Shown: piece by piece, positions 26,301 through 33,481 of the stretch
Layout: every line of letters starts with the position of its first letter
How positions within the stretch are numbered: the first letter of the stretch is position 1
Assembly (NCBI RefSeq): GCF_963457605.1
Contig: NZ_OY735139.1
Span: 2,448,001-2,512,000 of the forward strand
Length of the DNA stretch: 64,000 nt
From: an uncultured Gellertiella sp.
GTDB taxonomy: Bacteria; Pseudomonadota; Alphaproteobacteria; Rhizobiales; Rhizobiaceae
Direction of reading: 5' to 3'
Translations under genes and position numbers: made by a program
Notes under the pieces: model-generated
What the model was told of the DNA's origin: nothing
Database searches by the model: none
Seen by the model: the letters and a program-made list of their open reading frames with translations, nothing else

Positions 26301-27339
26301 CATGGGCTCGGCTGCATACACCGCATCCCAGGGCATCCTCACCGGGGGTGGTCCCTCCGATCCCAAGCTCAAGTCCACGCTCCTAGCCACCGGCTGGCAA
26401 CCCTACTCGGTGGTCCACCACAACGAGGACGGGACGGTGACCTACACGCCCTACAACAGGTTTGACCCTGTAGGCCTGCCTCTCGGCATCATCGCGGATA
26501 TCCAGGATGCTATCCACATTTTGGGTGAAGGCGGCGATGAGCACCCGGAAGTCATGAAGACAATCGGGGCGCTTGGTGTCGCACTGGCAAAGAACTTCAC
26601 CAGCCGGACCTACCTCCTGTCCTTGAACCAAGCGATTGACGCCTTGACCGATCCTGACAGGAACGGCACGAGGTTTGCAGGGAGCATGGCTCAGAGCTTC
26701 ATCCCCTTCAGCGCAGCCACTCGCCAGCTTTCAAGCGATCCATTCCTCAGGGATGCCCGCACGATTGCTGACAAGATGATGCAGGCCGTGCCCGGCATGA
26801 GCGCCAGCCTCCCGCCCAAGTACAATTGGCTGGGCCAGCCGGTCCTCAATCGGCAGGGCTTGTGGTCTTCCGACAATGGCACGCTTGTGGATCAGGAGAC
26901 CGTAAGGCTCGGGCTTGAAGGCGGCTCTGCGATGAGCCCTCCGTCACCTTCCATGGGCAAGATCGACCTTCGGGACATCACCATGGCCAACGGGGAGAAT
27001 GCCTACGTGGCCTACCAGAAGCTCAGCGGACAGCCGAGCCCTCGGATTACGCCTCTGAGGGACCGGGTGGCGAAGATCATGAGGAGCCCCGCTTATGCTC
27101 GGGCACCGGATGGCGACGTGGACACGAAGGGCACCAAGCTGTGGTTTATCGCCCAGGCAGTCAGCAAGTACCGTGGGGCAGCAGCCAAGCGCCTCCGTGC
27201 AGACCCCAACGTGAGGGAAGCCCTCTTTGCCGCTCAGCGCAAGGTCATTGACCATTACCGCCACCTGAAGGAGCAGCCCACGCCAGACCAGAAGGCAGGC
27301 ATACAGGCGGTCATTGACGGCTTTGGTGCAGGCAAATAA
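23380..27339 (+). CDS. Internal virion protein D (gp16-like)
   Basis: 1319 residues (T7 gp16 is 1318). The largest ejection protein. Gln/Pro-rich N-terminus (IIGEQPAQQPTQPAEQPS), hydrophobic stretches near residues 140-170, a low-complexity region at about 280-410, and a large helical C-terminus (VASLVSGPKTQLINLITNGY, then SIPLGAASVPTRILGTTDEL and KLTRFVLPFVKTPTNVARMG). The slt-type transglycosylase that begins T7 gp16 is absent; the corresponding activity appears to sit on the gp15 homologue. Confidence 0.87.
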   Translation: MDPQELQKIIGEQPAQQPTQPAEQPSQPQLAIDPAKATSFLGAVMDGLQMGAGAPGQAGIPTLSQETVTGPNATDANKLDAVTAAGAPALTGGLKSVFETKDFLFGDTPRDRQSAFRQDVENLDASMKEDHPVIAGLASGIGQFTVAMFGLGKLGMVAKALPLVGEAAGLVEGLKGGKAVLESGKAALAGAIAFDPHENRLSNLIQDSPLANPINGWLAAKPDDTAAWGRVKNAMESLGMDAAIIGTLKAGGTVWKYLKAGDTAGATRAINRFDAERAAHAQEEALANAQATTSPPQGVDGGGANADVGPSAPIPDGAPQVGDAVQAPAVDGKLRADTGGVPDAPQGSADGSGSQPPETVLSGQDGNAPSQAPTDPALAGKDAANADTITVEQTANPTAAMDAAGVAKPKPYKDAVTITGADIAGSPARPGTQDIPKPGLLDDIPQTLEHAEKDWDNMDAHGDWEGVLSSGQRVSPDLGTFYDRFRTDTDVIDYMNVAIAHKADELAAQGFGGKLSDAKLKRQVNAYASLTGIDPAGLAGMLQSAGDASKSLIAKMIVSGSYAAKAFQDASLLAMRRAMGDYSEFGSMAAMEDEIAKRLSIATTFASTAKELRANYGRGLRALRGKPFDPSLFEGVSKDRLYDLLAQAKGDPKALKVLADPSLYSKIMDTANFMRVASLVSGPKTQLINLITNGYMVASRPLERIIGGAWQAVRQPVEEIKTGTGRAIIAENLRQYTYMGSALVDGFGSAVKAFTRNDGVLRPHGSDANAIGNTGGFTVPGTQAMGAKFFRPMDSIPNVIYNVLSIPLGAASVPTRILGTTDELVKQMVYRSKLAAKAHVEGIELAAQHGYSGDTAKKFLKAYVDQQLSNGFDAEGRGLDADALREANTATFQQDLLPGTWGKNTQTFLTNDTSKLTRFVLPFVKTPTNVARMGWKLTPGLNMLQQEYRQMMSGALGAEAKAQAVGQMGMGMLFMGSAAYTASQGILTGGGPSDPKLKSTLLATGWQPYSVVHHNEDGTVTYTPYNRFDPVGLPLGIIADIQDAIHILGEGGDEHPEVMKTIGALGVALAKNFTSRTYLLSLNQAIDALTDPDRNGTRFAGSMAQSFIPFSAATRQLSSDPFLRDARTIADKMMQAVPGMSASLPPKYNWLGQPVLNRQGLWSSDNGTLVDQETVRLGLEGGSAMSPPSPSMGKIDLRDITMANGENAYVAYQKLSGQPSPRITPLRDRVAKIMRSPAYARAPDGDVDTKGTKLWFIAQAVSKYRGAAAKRLRADPNVREALFAAQRKVIDHYRHLKEQPTPDQKAGIQAVIDGFGAGK

Positions 27340-27358
27340 CAGAAAGGACGGCCACTAG

Positions 27359-28531
27359 ATGGCAAGCTATACCCGTGTGGTCTTCACCGGCTCCACGGAT
27401 ACGATATACCTAACCTTTGACTACCTCAGCAAGGAACACGTACAGGTTAAAGTTGGTGGGGCGGTTGTCCCCTCCAGCGCCTACACGTGGCTGAGCAGCT
27501 CCCAGATTAAGCTCTCGGGAGGGAGCCCCTCGGCGGGGACAATCGGGGAAGCACGGCGAGTGACGCCAAAGGGTGCCTTGGTGACGTATTCGCCGGGGAA
27601 CCTTGATGCCGGTGACCTGAATATCTCTACCCTTCAGCCCCTCTATGTGAGTGAGGAGAGGGCAGACCTTCAGGAAGATCTTGAGTTCAGCGTCTGGCTC
27701 TCGGCAGGCCAGCATCCGGGCGGCACCATTCTGGTAGGCACCTCGGGGCAGATGCTCCTTTTCGACGCCTCTGGCAACATCGTGCCTGGCCCAACGGCTG
27801 ATCAGATCGCAAGCGCTCAGGCCTATGCGGAAGCGGCGGCTACCTTTAACCCGGCGAACTTCTACACACGTGCGCAGGCCGATGCTCGTTTCTACACGAA
27901 AGACTACCTTGATGGGGCTTTCTATACGCGGAGTGCGGTAGACACCGCTCTGAGCGACAAGGCGTCCCTGGGTGCCCTGACTTCAGGCCTCTCCGGCAAA
28001 GTCTCCAAGTCTGGTGACACAATGACCGGATACCTCGTGCTGGCAGGCGGGGTTGCAGTAGGCGCTGCGACTCCCAGCACCAACCCGCAGCTTCAGCTTA
28101 GGCGCTCCAATGGTGTACAGGCGGGGGATGTCACGTTCAGCATCGCCGGCGATGCGCTGTACATCCAGGCCTACAACACGTCTGGGGCGCTGGTAAATTA
28201 CCTCAGTGCAAGCTCTGTGACGGCTGGCCTTTGCACCCTCAACGGCAGTCAGATCATCACGGCTGCTAACATCGGGACATACGCGCCAGCCCCTACGGTC
28301 TCACAGGTGCAGAACGCTATGACGGCTCTGTATCCTCTTAATCTCGGTGCCTACGCCTTCTTGACCTACACAGGCACAACGGCACTCCCCGCTGGCAACT
28401 CGGTGGCAGGCAGTAGCCTCACTTATGGCCCAGGTGGCACGAGTGTCATTAGTGGGACTTGGCGCTGTATGGGCGAGATCGCCTCCGGCGCAGGCTCAGC
28501 CCGCTCTTCGCTATTCCTGAGGATCGCATGA
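27359..28531 (+). CDS. Tail fibre protein (gp17-like N-terminus)
   Basis: 390 residues (T7 gp17 is 553). The first ~150 residues are the conserved T7 fibre attachment domain: DYLSKEHVQVKVGGAVVPSS, then RRVTPKGALVTYSPGNLDAG and ADLQEDLEFSVWLSAGQHPG. A coiled-coil-like repeat region follows (FYTRAQADARFYTKDYLDGA) and then a receptor-binding C-terminus unlike T7. The fibre decides host range; the attachment part is well supported, the tip is unknown. Confidence 0.92.
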   Translation: MASYTRVVFTGSTDTIYLTFDYLSKEHVQVKVGGAVVPSSAYTWLSSSQIKLSGGSPSAGTIGEARRVTPKGALVTYSPGNLDAGDLNISTLQPLYVSEERADLQEDLEFSVWLSAGQHPGGTILVGTSGQMLLFDASGNIVPGPTADQIASAQAYAEAAATFNPANFYTRAQADARFYTKDYLDGAFYTRSAVDTALSDKASLGALTSGLSGKVSKSGDTMTGYLVLAGGVAVGAATPSTNPQLQLRRSNGVQAGDVTFSIAGDALYIQAYNTSGALVNYLSASSVTAGLCTLNGSQIITAANIGTYAPAPTVSQVQNAMTALYPLNLGAYAFLTYTGTTALPAGNSVAGSSLTYGPGGTSVISGTWRCMGEIASGAGSARSSLFLRIA

Positions 28532-28959
28532 TGCAGTTCAAGAACGCAGTCTTTACGGCTAACGGCTCGATTGACATGGAGATTAACCACCCGGTCTACG
28601 GATGGATACCCTTCACGGCCACCCCGTTGGATTTGGAACCACTGAGTGTTGAGCTCTTCAACCTCGCAAAGACTTCCGCAGCGCCATGCGGGCCGGTTGT
28701 CCCCCCAGTGGTCTACCCTCCGCTGCCCCGCTCAGTGTTCTGGCTGGCGGCTCTGGCTGTAGGGGTCACCAAGGCGGGCATCCTGTCCCGCATCGAGTCG
28801 CTGCCAGATGGTGCCGACAAGGAGCGCAAGCGCATCACGATTGAGGAAACCCTCCAGTATCGGCGGGAAGACCCCTACCTCAGTGAGCTCGCCCTTGAGG
28901 CGGGCATCACGTCCGAGCAGTTGGACGCCCTCTGGCTCTGGGCCGCTAATGGCGGTTGA
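28528..28959 (+). CDS. Fibre-associated hypothetical protein
   Basis: 143 residues from ATG 28528, overlapping the fibre stop (ATGATGA). The N-terminus contains EINHPVYGWIPFTATPLD, a pattern seen in small genes downstream of phage tail fibres. The middle is Pro-rich (PVVPPVVYPPLPRSVFWLAA) and the C-terminus helical. A fibre-assembly or tip role is plausible by position only. Confidence 0.68.
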   Translation: MMQFKNAVFTANGSIDMEINHPVYGWIPFTATPLDLEPLSVELFNLAKTSAAPCGPVVPPVVYPPLPRSVFWLAALAVGVTKAGILSRIESLPDGADKERKRITIEETLQYRREDPYLSELALEAGITSEQLDALWLWAANGG

Positions 28960-29251
28960 CGACACCCAAGAGGCGGCTCCGCGCAAGGGCAGGGGCAATG
29001 CGATCCTCACCTATGAGAAGGTGGAGGAGATCGTGCTGGGCCTCCAGAAGGTGGACCTCAAGCTGGATAACCTTGAGGACAAACTGGATGACGTTGGCAA
29101 GAAGCACGATGACCACGAGGTGCGTATTCGCGCCCTAGAGCTTGCCTTCGCGGGCACCTCACAGACTTCCAGCTTTGCCAAGTGGATTTGGCAGGCGGCT
29201 TGGCCAGCAGCGGCAACAATCATCGCCCTGCTCGGCTACTTCAAACACTAA
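28949..29251 (+). CDS. Coiled-coil plus C-terminal helix protein (haemolysin XhlA/holin-like)
   Basis: 100 residues from ATG 28949, overlapping the previous gene by 11 bases. A heptad-like region (VEEIVLGLQKVDLKLDNLED, then KLDDVGKKHDDHEVRIRALE) precedes one C-terminal membrane helix (WIWQAAWPAAATIIALLGYF) and a basic end. This is the layout of XhlA-type lysis accessory proteins. T7 places its holin gene 17.5 here. It may be the true T7-position holin, with the 1450 gene a second one. Confidence 0.68.
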   Translation: MAVDDTQEAAPRKGRGNAILTYEKVEEIVLGLQKVDLKLDNLEDKLDDVGKKHDDHEVRIRALELAFAGTSQTSSFAKWIWQAAWPAAATIIALLGYFKH

Positions 29252-29276
29252 ACCTCAACAAAAGGAATACAACTAC

Positions 29277-29675
29277 ATGGCACTCAATGCAGGCATGCCG
29301 GACACCATCCTGATCTTCGCAATCGCGCAGACCGACCTCGTAGCCAACACCGGCCATGAGATCGTCTCCCCGGTGGACGGCTATATCTATGAGCTCCGCA
29401 CCATCGTGCAGGATGCCATCACCACGGGCGGCACCGTGACTGTCAAGACGGGTGACGCTCTGGCCAACACCGTGGCTGGCCTCTCGGTAGCAATCGCAAG
29501 CGCTGCCGCCAAGGGTGTCCGTGCTGTGGGCACGCCAACCCCGAAGTCCACGACCCGCAAGGTGTCCAAGGGCGACCGCATCCAGATCGCCACGGCGAAC
29601 TTCGCAACTGCTGGCTCCATCCGGGGCTACCTGAAGATCGCTGCTGCCGACACTGACGGCGTGATGCCCTTCTAA
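29277..29675 (+). CDS. Small beta-rich, probably virion-surface protein
   Basis: 132 residues from ATG 29277. Ala/Thr/Val/Gly-rich and low in Cys; it reads as a beta-sandwich (VDGYIYELRTIVQDAITTGG, then RVKSKGDR-like KVSKGDRIQIATAN). It has its own leader (AAAAGGAA at 29260-29267) between the lysis-like gene and the terminase. The composition resembles phage head-decoration or spike proteins. No specific family is recognised. Confidence 0.6.
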   Translation: MALNAGMPDTILIFAIAQTDLVANTGHEIVSPVDGYIYELRTIVQDAITTGGTVTVKTGDALANTVAGLSVAIASAAAKGVRAVGTPTPKSTTRKVSKGDRIQIATANFATAGSIRGYLKIAAADTDGVMPF

Positions 29676-29684
29676 GGCTGGCCA

Positions 29685-29996
29685 ATGAGCCGACCGATTG
29701 GGATTGGGCACAATGGTGGCCCACCCCTAGACGACTATGAAGACGAGGACACCAGCGCCCTCTATGCCCAGTTCGAAGGCAAGAGCGTCCAGGATATCCT
29801 CCGGGAAGGCCAGAAGGCCCTCTTCATTGACCTCGTGGTAGCCGTCCGGTCTGGAAAGGCAAGCCACAACGAGAAGGCCATCCTTCGGAACCTCCTCAAG
29901 GACAATGGCTTGGTGCTCGGCATCCCGCCAGACGAGCCGCTCACCCGAAATGCTCCGGTCGATCTGCCGGACTTCGACGTGCCGGACTACGAGTAA
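29685..29996 (+). CDS. Terminase small subunit (gp18-like)
   Basis: 103 residues (T7 gp18 is 89). It begins with the phage-terminase-type leader IGIGHNGGPPLDD, then KSVQDILREGQKALFIDLVV and KASHNEKAILRNLLKDNGLV. DNA-recognition partner of the packaging motor. A strong terminator follows immediately, so the large subunit lies in the read-through or on its own promoter. Confidence 0.82.
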   Translation: MSRPIGIGHNGGPPLDDYEDEDTSALYAQFEGKSVQDILREGQKALFIDLVVAVRSGKASHNEKAILRNLLKDNGLVLGIPPDEPLTRNAPVDLPDFDVPDYE

Positions 29997-30005
29997 TCAG
30001 CTTAG

Positions 30006-30038
30006 AGCCCCTGCCATTTGGTGGGGGCTTTTTGTTTT
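30006..30038 (+). terminator. Rho-independent terminator after terminase small subunit
   Basis: AGCCCCTGCC (30006-30015) pairs with GGTGGGGGCT (30020-30029) through 10 pairs including two G-T, loop ATTT, followed by TTTTGTTTT. A textbook hairpin between the two terminase genes. Confidence 0.8.
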
Positions 30039-30057
30039 AGCGAAAAGGAAAGACAGA

Positions 30058-30324
30058 ATGGACAGAGAAAAAGCCAAGCTCGTGCTGTGCGAAGACGCGG
30101 AGGACAGGGAGTTCTACAAGGCGGCTACGAGTGCCGAGATCACGGGAGACAGCCGATGGTCAACGTACTACGAGCAGGTCTTTGAGGATACCCGTGACGG
30201 CACCTACTGGGAAATCTCGTGGTCTCGTGGGGCTACCGAGTACCAGGACAACGGCGTGGAAGACGTAGAGGTCCGGCAGGTCAAGGCCGTGGAGAAGACT
30301 GTAACGGTGTTTGAGGCGGTCTAG
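30058..30324 (+). CDS. Hypothetical phage protein (88 aa)
   Basis: ATG 30058 is preceded by AAAAGGAAAG. Acidic soluble protein (KLVLCEDAEDREFYKAATSA, then WEISWSRGATEYQDNG). No family known. It lies between the two terminase genes, where T7 has the spanin gene 18.5, but this product has no membrane segment. Confidence 0.62.
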   Translation: MDREKAKLVLCEDAEDREFYKAATSAEITGDSRWSTYYEQVFEDTRDGTYWEISWSRGATEYQDNGVEDVEVRQVKAVEKTVTVFEAV

Positions 30325-32283
30325 TTGGCCAAACTGCGTGATCCTCTCAAGGATACCGAAGAGCGACAGCGCCTAGCCTCCAGCGTCAAGCAGCAGCTCA
30401 AGGAAGAGCGCAAGGCCAAGGGTGAGCTATCAGCCGCCCAGATAGTCAATCCCGCTCAGCGGCCACCAGCGGCTCCCCCTATGCGTGTTGAGCCCGGTGT
30501 CTCGCTTGATGCCCGCATTAGGGCAGACTTCCGGGTGTTCCTCACGCTTGTCTGGCGGCACCTGCTTGGCAGTGACCCCAACCCGATCCAGCTTGACCTA
30601 GCCTACTGGCTCCAGCATGGCCCTGACCGGGCTATCATCATGGCATTCCGAGGCTTCTCCAAGAGCTGGATCACCGGGGCCTATGCCCTGTGGCGGCTCT
30701 ACTGTGACCCGGATGAGAAGATCATGGTGGTGTCTGGCTCCCTCAAGCGTGCCATCGCTACTTCCACGTGGTGCTTCTCCCTCGTGATGACCATGGACCT
30801 CTTGGCTCATATGAGGCCCACAGCGTCCACCCGGCAGTCTGCCACAGCGTGGGACGTGGGGAACTGCATCCCGGCTCAGTCTGCAAGCTTTACGCCTTTC
30901 GGTATTGGTGGGCAGCTTGTGGGCTTCCGTGGCTCGTGCATCATCCCGGATGACGTGGAGACGCAGACCAACTCGCTCACCGTTGTCATGCGGGAGAAGA
31001 TTGAGGAGGCCGTAAAGGAGTTTGAATCAGTTCTTACTCCCGGTGGTGTCATCAAGTATCTGGGCACGCCGCACGACATTGACAGCCTCTACATGAAGCT
31101 GTTGCGCCTCAAGGACAAGGCTGGGAAGCCCGTCTATCAGGCACGCATCTGGCCCGCCCTCTTCCCGACCGTGGAGGAGATCAAGAAGTATGGGCCTATC
31201 CTAGCGCCCTATATCCCGGCCCAGATCAAGAAGCACGGCCCGTCTATCGTCGGCCACAGCACCATGGCAATGCGCTTCACGGACGAGGACCTTGAGAAGC
31301 GTAGAGCGGCAATGGGTAACTCCGAGTTCCGCCTACAGTTCATGCTCGATCTGGCGGGGTCTCTGGTGGACAAGTTCCCCCTGAAGCTTAAGGACCTCAT
31401 GGTGATGGACCTAGACCCGGAGAGAGCCCCTGAGGAGCTTGTCTGGGGTCTAACCCACATTGACCGGGACCTGCCGGTGATGGGCTTTGATGGCGACTAC
31501 TGGCACAAGCCTGTCCACACAGGGGCTCACTACTCCCCGTACAGCCGCAAGATTGGCTATCTGGATGGATCGGGCAGGGGGCAGGATGAAACCGCCCTGT
31601 CAATCGGAGGAGAGCTCTACGGGCGTGTCTTCCTGTTGGACCTCTATGCCAGCAAGGATGGCTACGGCCCTGAGACCCTCAAGGCCATTGCCCGGCTGAT
31701 CGTCCGTTGGGGCGTCACCACGCTCTACGTGGAGGCCAACTACGGGGACGGCATGATGGTGGCCCTTCTCAAGCCCGTCATCCAGGCCGAGTGGGATATC
31801 CAGCAGGCACGGCTACAGGCCGGTGGCAAGCGGGTGGAGCATGTGGGTACGGCCATTGAGGAGGTGAAGAGCGGGGCAGTCCAGAAGGAGAAGCGCATGC
31901 TCTCTGTCTTGGAGCCCGCCACCCAGCAGCACCGGCTTGTGATCAACCGGGAAGTTGTCCTCTACGATGACCGCTCTATCCGCCAGATGGACGGGGAAGA
32001 CACCCGGCACCGCTATGCGTTTGGCTACCAGTACACCCACCTCACACGCGAGAAGGATTGCCTTGGGCATGATGACCGCTTGGAGACCGTGGCGGGGCTG
32101 CTGGCCATGTTTGCGGCGGAGCTTGGGGTCAACCCTGAAGGCATCGCCTTGAGGGCCAAGTCAGAGCGCTCTGACGCCCTTCTGGCTGAGCTGGAAGAGG
32201 AGGCTTGGTCTATGGCCGGTCGATCATCGGGAGGCTCCTCTCGGGATACCAGAGTGCAGGCTGCTCGCCCGTCATCTCGCTAG
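30325..32283 (+). CDS. Terminase large subunit (gp19-like DNA packaging ATPase/nuclease)
   Basis: 652 residues from TTG 30325 directly after the preceding stop (T7 gp19 is 586). ATPase part: IIMAFRGFSKSWITGAYAL (Walker A), CIIPDDVETQTNS (Walker B), YLGTPHD (coupling). Nuclease part: YLDGSGRGQDETALS and TLYVEANYGDGMMVALLKP with acidic residues. It cuts concatemers and pumps DNA into proheads. The C-terminal ~40 residues are Ser/Arg-rich. It is the last gene of the late block. Confidence 0.93.
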   Translation: MAKLRDPLKDTEERQRLASSVKQQLKEERKAKGELSAAQIVNPAQRPPAAPPMRVEPGVSLDARIRADFRVFLTLVWRHLLGSDPNPIQLDLAYWLQHGPDRAIIMAFRGFSKSWITGAYALWRLYCDPDEKIMVVSGSLKRAIATSTWCFSLVMTMDLLAHMRPTASTRQSATAWDVGNCIPAQSASFTPFGIGGQLVGFRGSCIIPDDVETQTNSLTVVMREKIEEAVKEFESVLTPGGVIKYLGTPHDIDSLYMKLLRLKDKAGKPVYQARIWPALFPTVEEIKKYGPILAPYIPAQIKKHGPSIVGHSTMAMRFTDEDLEKRRAAMGNSEFRLQFMLDLAGSLVDKFPLKLKDLMVMDLDPERAPEELVWGLTHIDRDLPVMGFDGDYWHKPVHTGAHYSPYSRKIGYLDGSGRGQDETALSIGGELYGRVFLLDLYASKDGYGPETLKAIARLIVRWGVTTLYVEANYGDGMMVALLKPVIQAEWDIQQARLQAGGKRVEHVGTAIEEVKSGAVQKEKRMLSVLEPATQQHRLVINREVVLYDDRSIRQMDGEDTRHRYAFGYQYTHLTREKDCLGHDDRLETVAGLLAMFAAELGVNPEGIALRAKSERSDALLAELEEEAWSMAGRSSGGSSRDTRVQAARPSSR

Positions 32284-32292
32284 AACATTGGG

Positions 32293-32335
32293 TAGGCCTT
32301 CCTGGAGACGGGAGGGCCTATCTATGGGCTTTTCT
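32293..32335 (+). terminator. Hairpin/terminator after the late operon
   Basis: TAGGCCTTCC (32293-32302) pairs over 10 positions with GGAGGGCCTA (32311-32320) around an 8-base loop. A weak T stretch (CTTTTCT) follows 10 bases later. Probable end of late transcription, or a processing hairpin. Confidence 0.6.
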
Positions 32336-32427
32336 AATTCCCGCAGTATAGCAGGGGGATCATACTCCAAGCCCTCCCTAAGGTTACCTATATGTTTCCT
32401 ACCTAGACCACCATAGACACATTAAGA

Positions 32428-32439
32428 GATAGCATGATG
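32428..32439 (+). repeat. 12-base repeat GATAGCATGATG, copy 1
   Basis: Exact copies at 32428-32439 and 32558-32569 (direct) and 33048-33059 (inverted). A near-copy GATAGCAAGATG at 33166-33177 runs into the ATG of the first early gene. Confidence 0.75.
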
Positions 32440-32557
32440 TTTGGCATGTAGTCTGTGTTCAAAGTGACCTACTTGATGCCAACATACAGCATAGCATACA
32501 GCGTACCACATAGCATAGCACACAGCTACACACCGATGATGGATACAGCATACATGG

Positions 32558-32569
32558 GATAGCATGATG
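32558..32569 (+). repeat. 12-base repeat GATAGCATGATG, copy 2
   Basis: Exact direct copy of the 32428 element, 130 bases downstream. It is followed by AACAGCATAGAGATA, which has the same CAGCATAG flavour as the surrounding short repeats. Confidence 0.75.
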
Positions 32570-32757
32570 AACAGCATAGAGATAAGCTCCTTGCTTGCCG
32601 CATTGGAGTACCTCTGGCTCTGGCTGCAAGTCAACCTTCGGAGATAGCCAGGGGTCCCGTATCTCAGAGGGTATCCACGTGGCAGCGGAGCCGACCTTCC
32701 CCCCGTGGCCCCCTCAAGCCTTCCCATCCAGCGCAATCGACCACCGGCCAGCCTCCG

Positions 32758-32859
32758 GGCCATGCATCGAGCTCTAGCGCATTGATATCATTGAGTTTCC
32801 ATGTCCTTGGGGGAGGACATTCAGTCGCCAGCGAGCTGCCTGGGGCCGTGCATCGAGCT
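32758..32859 (+). repeat. Pair of 16-base direct repeats GGCC(A/G)TGCATCGAGCT
   Basis: Copies at 32758-32773 and 32844-32859 differ at one base. Each is preceded by a C/G-rich GCCT..GGG stretch. The 86-base spacing does not fit a coding repeat. Role unknown; protein-binding or packaging sites are possible. Confidence 0.6.
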
Positions 32860-33036
32860 TGGCATAGAGTCCGCACTACTCTTAGACCACATCGGTTCTA
32901 GCCAACTAGGTCACTTTGCCCGCCGATAGTATGGGGTCTAGGACACCGCATGCCGACCCTCACGGCAACCACCTAGCCCAACATCATTCTCACCATATAG
33001 CTATGGCATGCGGCAACCATCACCATCATGGTGCGC

Positions 33037-33080
33037 ACTGTGGTGTGCATCATGCTATCCAACAAAATGCACACCATAGT
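33037..33080. repeat. 14-bp inverted repeat (hairpin) upstream of early genes
   Basis: ACTGTGGTGTGCAT (33037-33050) pairs with ATGCACACCATAGT (33067-33080) at all 14 positions with one G-T, around a 16-base loop. Smaller palindromes lie just before it: CACCAT-C-ATGGTG (33021-33033) and CCATA-TAGC-TATGG (32993-33006). No T-run follows, so it is unlikely to be a terminator. An operator, a cruciform or a processing site is possible. Confidence 0.75.
33048..33059 (-). repeat. 12-base repeat GATAGCATGATG, inverted copy 3
   Basis: Reverse complement of the other two copies. It lies partly in the loop of the 33037-33080 hairpin. Confidence 0.75.
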
Positions 33081-33101
33081 GATTATTTTCATGAGGTGGT
33101 G

Positions 33102-33132
33102 TTGACACTATGCAAAACTTGTGGGCTATATA
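33102..33132 (+). promoter_or_regulatory. Candidate sigma-70-type early promoter
   Basis: A perfect -35 TTGACA (33102-33107) is followed by TATATA (33127-33132) at a spacing of 19, or CTATAT at 18. It lies 40-70 bases before the first early gene and just after the 14-bp hairpin. The spacing is longer than ideal, so strength is uncertain. Confidence 0.45.
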
Positions 33133-33173
33133 GCGACATGCACGCCACAGTGTACACCATAAAGGATAGCAAG

Positions 33174-33398
33174 ATGAGCAACCACATAGACCGCGCTAAG
33201 GCATACATCGAGAGCCACGGCCACGAAGCATTCATTACGCCAGACGGGCTGCTGGCTAAGAGCTGGGTAGTGTTTGATGGCCGGGTATCGCGCTACTTCG
33301 ATGACCAGAATGACAACGCATATGAAGAGCTTGAAGTGTTCCCCATTGTTGACGGCATGGTTAGCATCAAGGCAATCCGCAATTGGCTTGGCTACTGA
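33174..33398 (+). CDS. Early-region hypothetical protein (74 aa)
   Basis: ATG 33174 is preceded by AAAGGA at 33161-33166. The short product (IDRAKAYIESHGHEAFITPD, then SWVVFDGRVSRYFDDQNDNA) reads as a small alpha-beta protein and has no recognised family. First gene after the predicted genome ends, where T7-like phages keep early host-takeover and anti-restriction genes. Confidence 0.62.
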   Translation: MSNHIDRAKAYIESHGHEAFITPDGLLAKSWVVFDGRVSRYFDDQNDNAYEELEVFPIVDGMVSIKAIRNWLGY

Positions 33399-33481
33399 GG
33401 GTGAGCATAGAGGCGGCATAGGGACACACCGTGCCGCTCACTATACCCACACATCAACCACCATCCGTAGAGGTGAGCACC

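Larger units (their letters stand above)
32284..33173. other. 890-bp non-coding, repeat-rich phage end region (predicted concatemer junction)
   Basis: No credible gene is seen. The stretch is richer in A+T than its neighbours and full of CATAGCA/CATACAGC-type short repeats (32490-32580). It carries three copies of GATAGCATGATG, a direct repeat near 32758 and 32844, and nested inverted repeats from 32990 to 33080. In T7-like phages the large terminase is the last gene and the terminal repeat follows, so in a circularised, integrated genome this should be the joined ends with the early promoters. That identity is inference. Confidence 0.6.

Noticed and set aside
32428..33177. CRISPR-like array
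   Set aside because: The repeats are 12 bases, unevenly spaced and in both orientations; there are no regular spacers and no cas genes.
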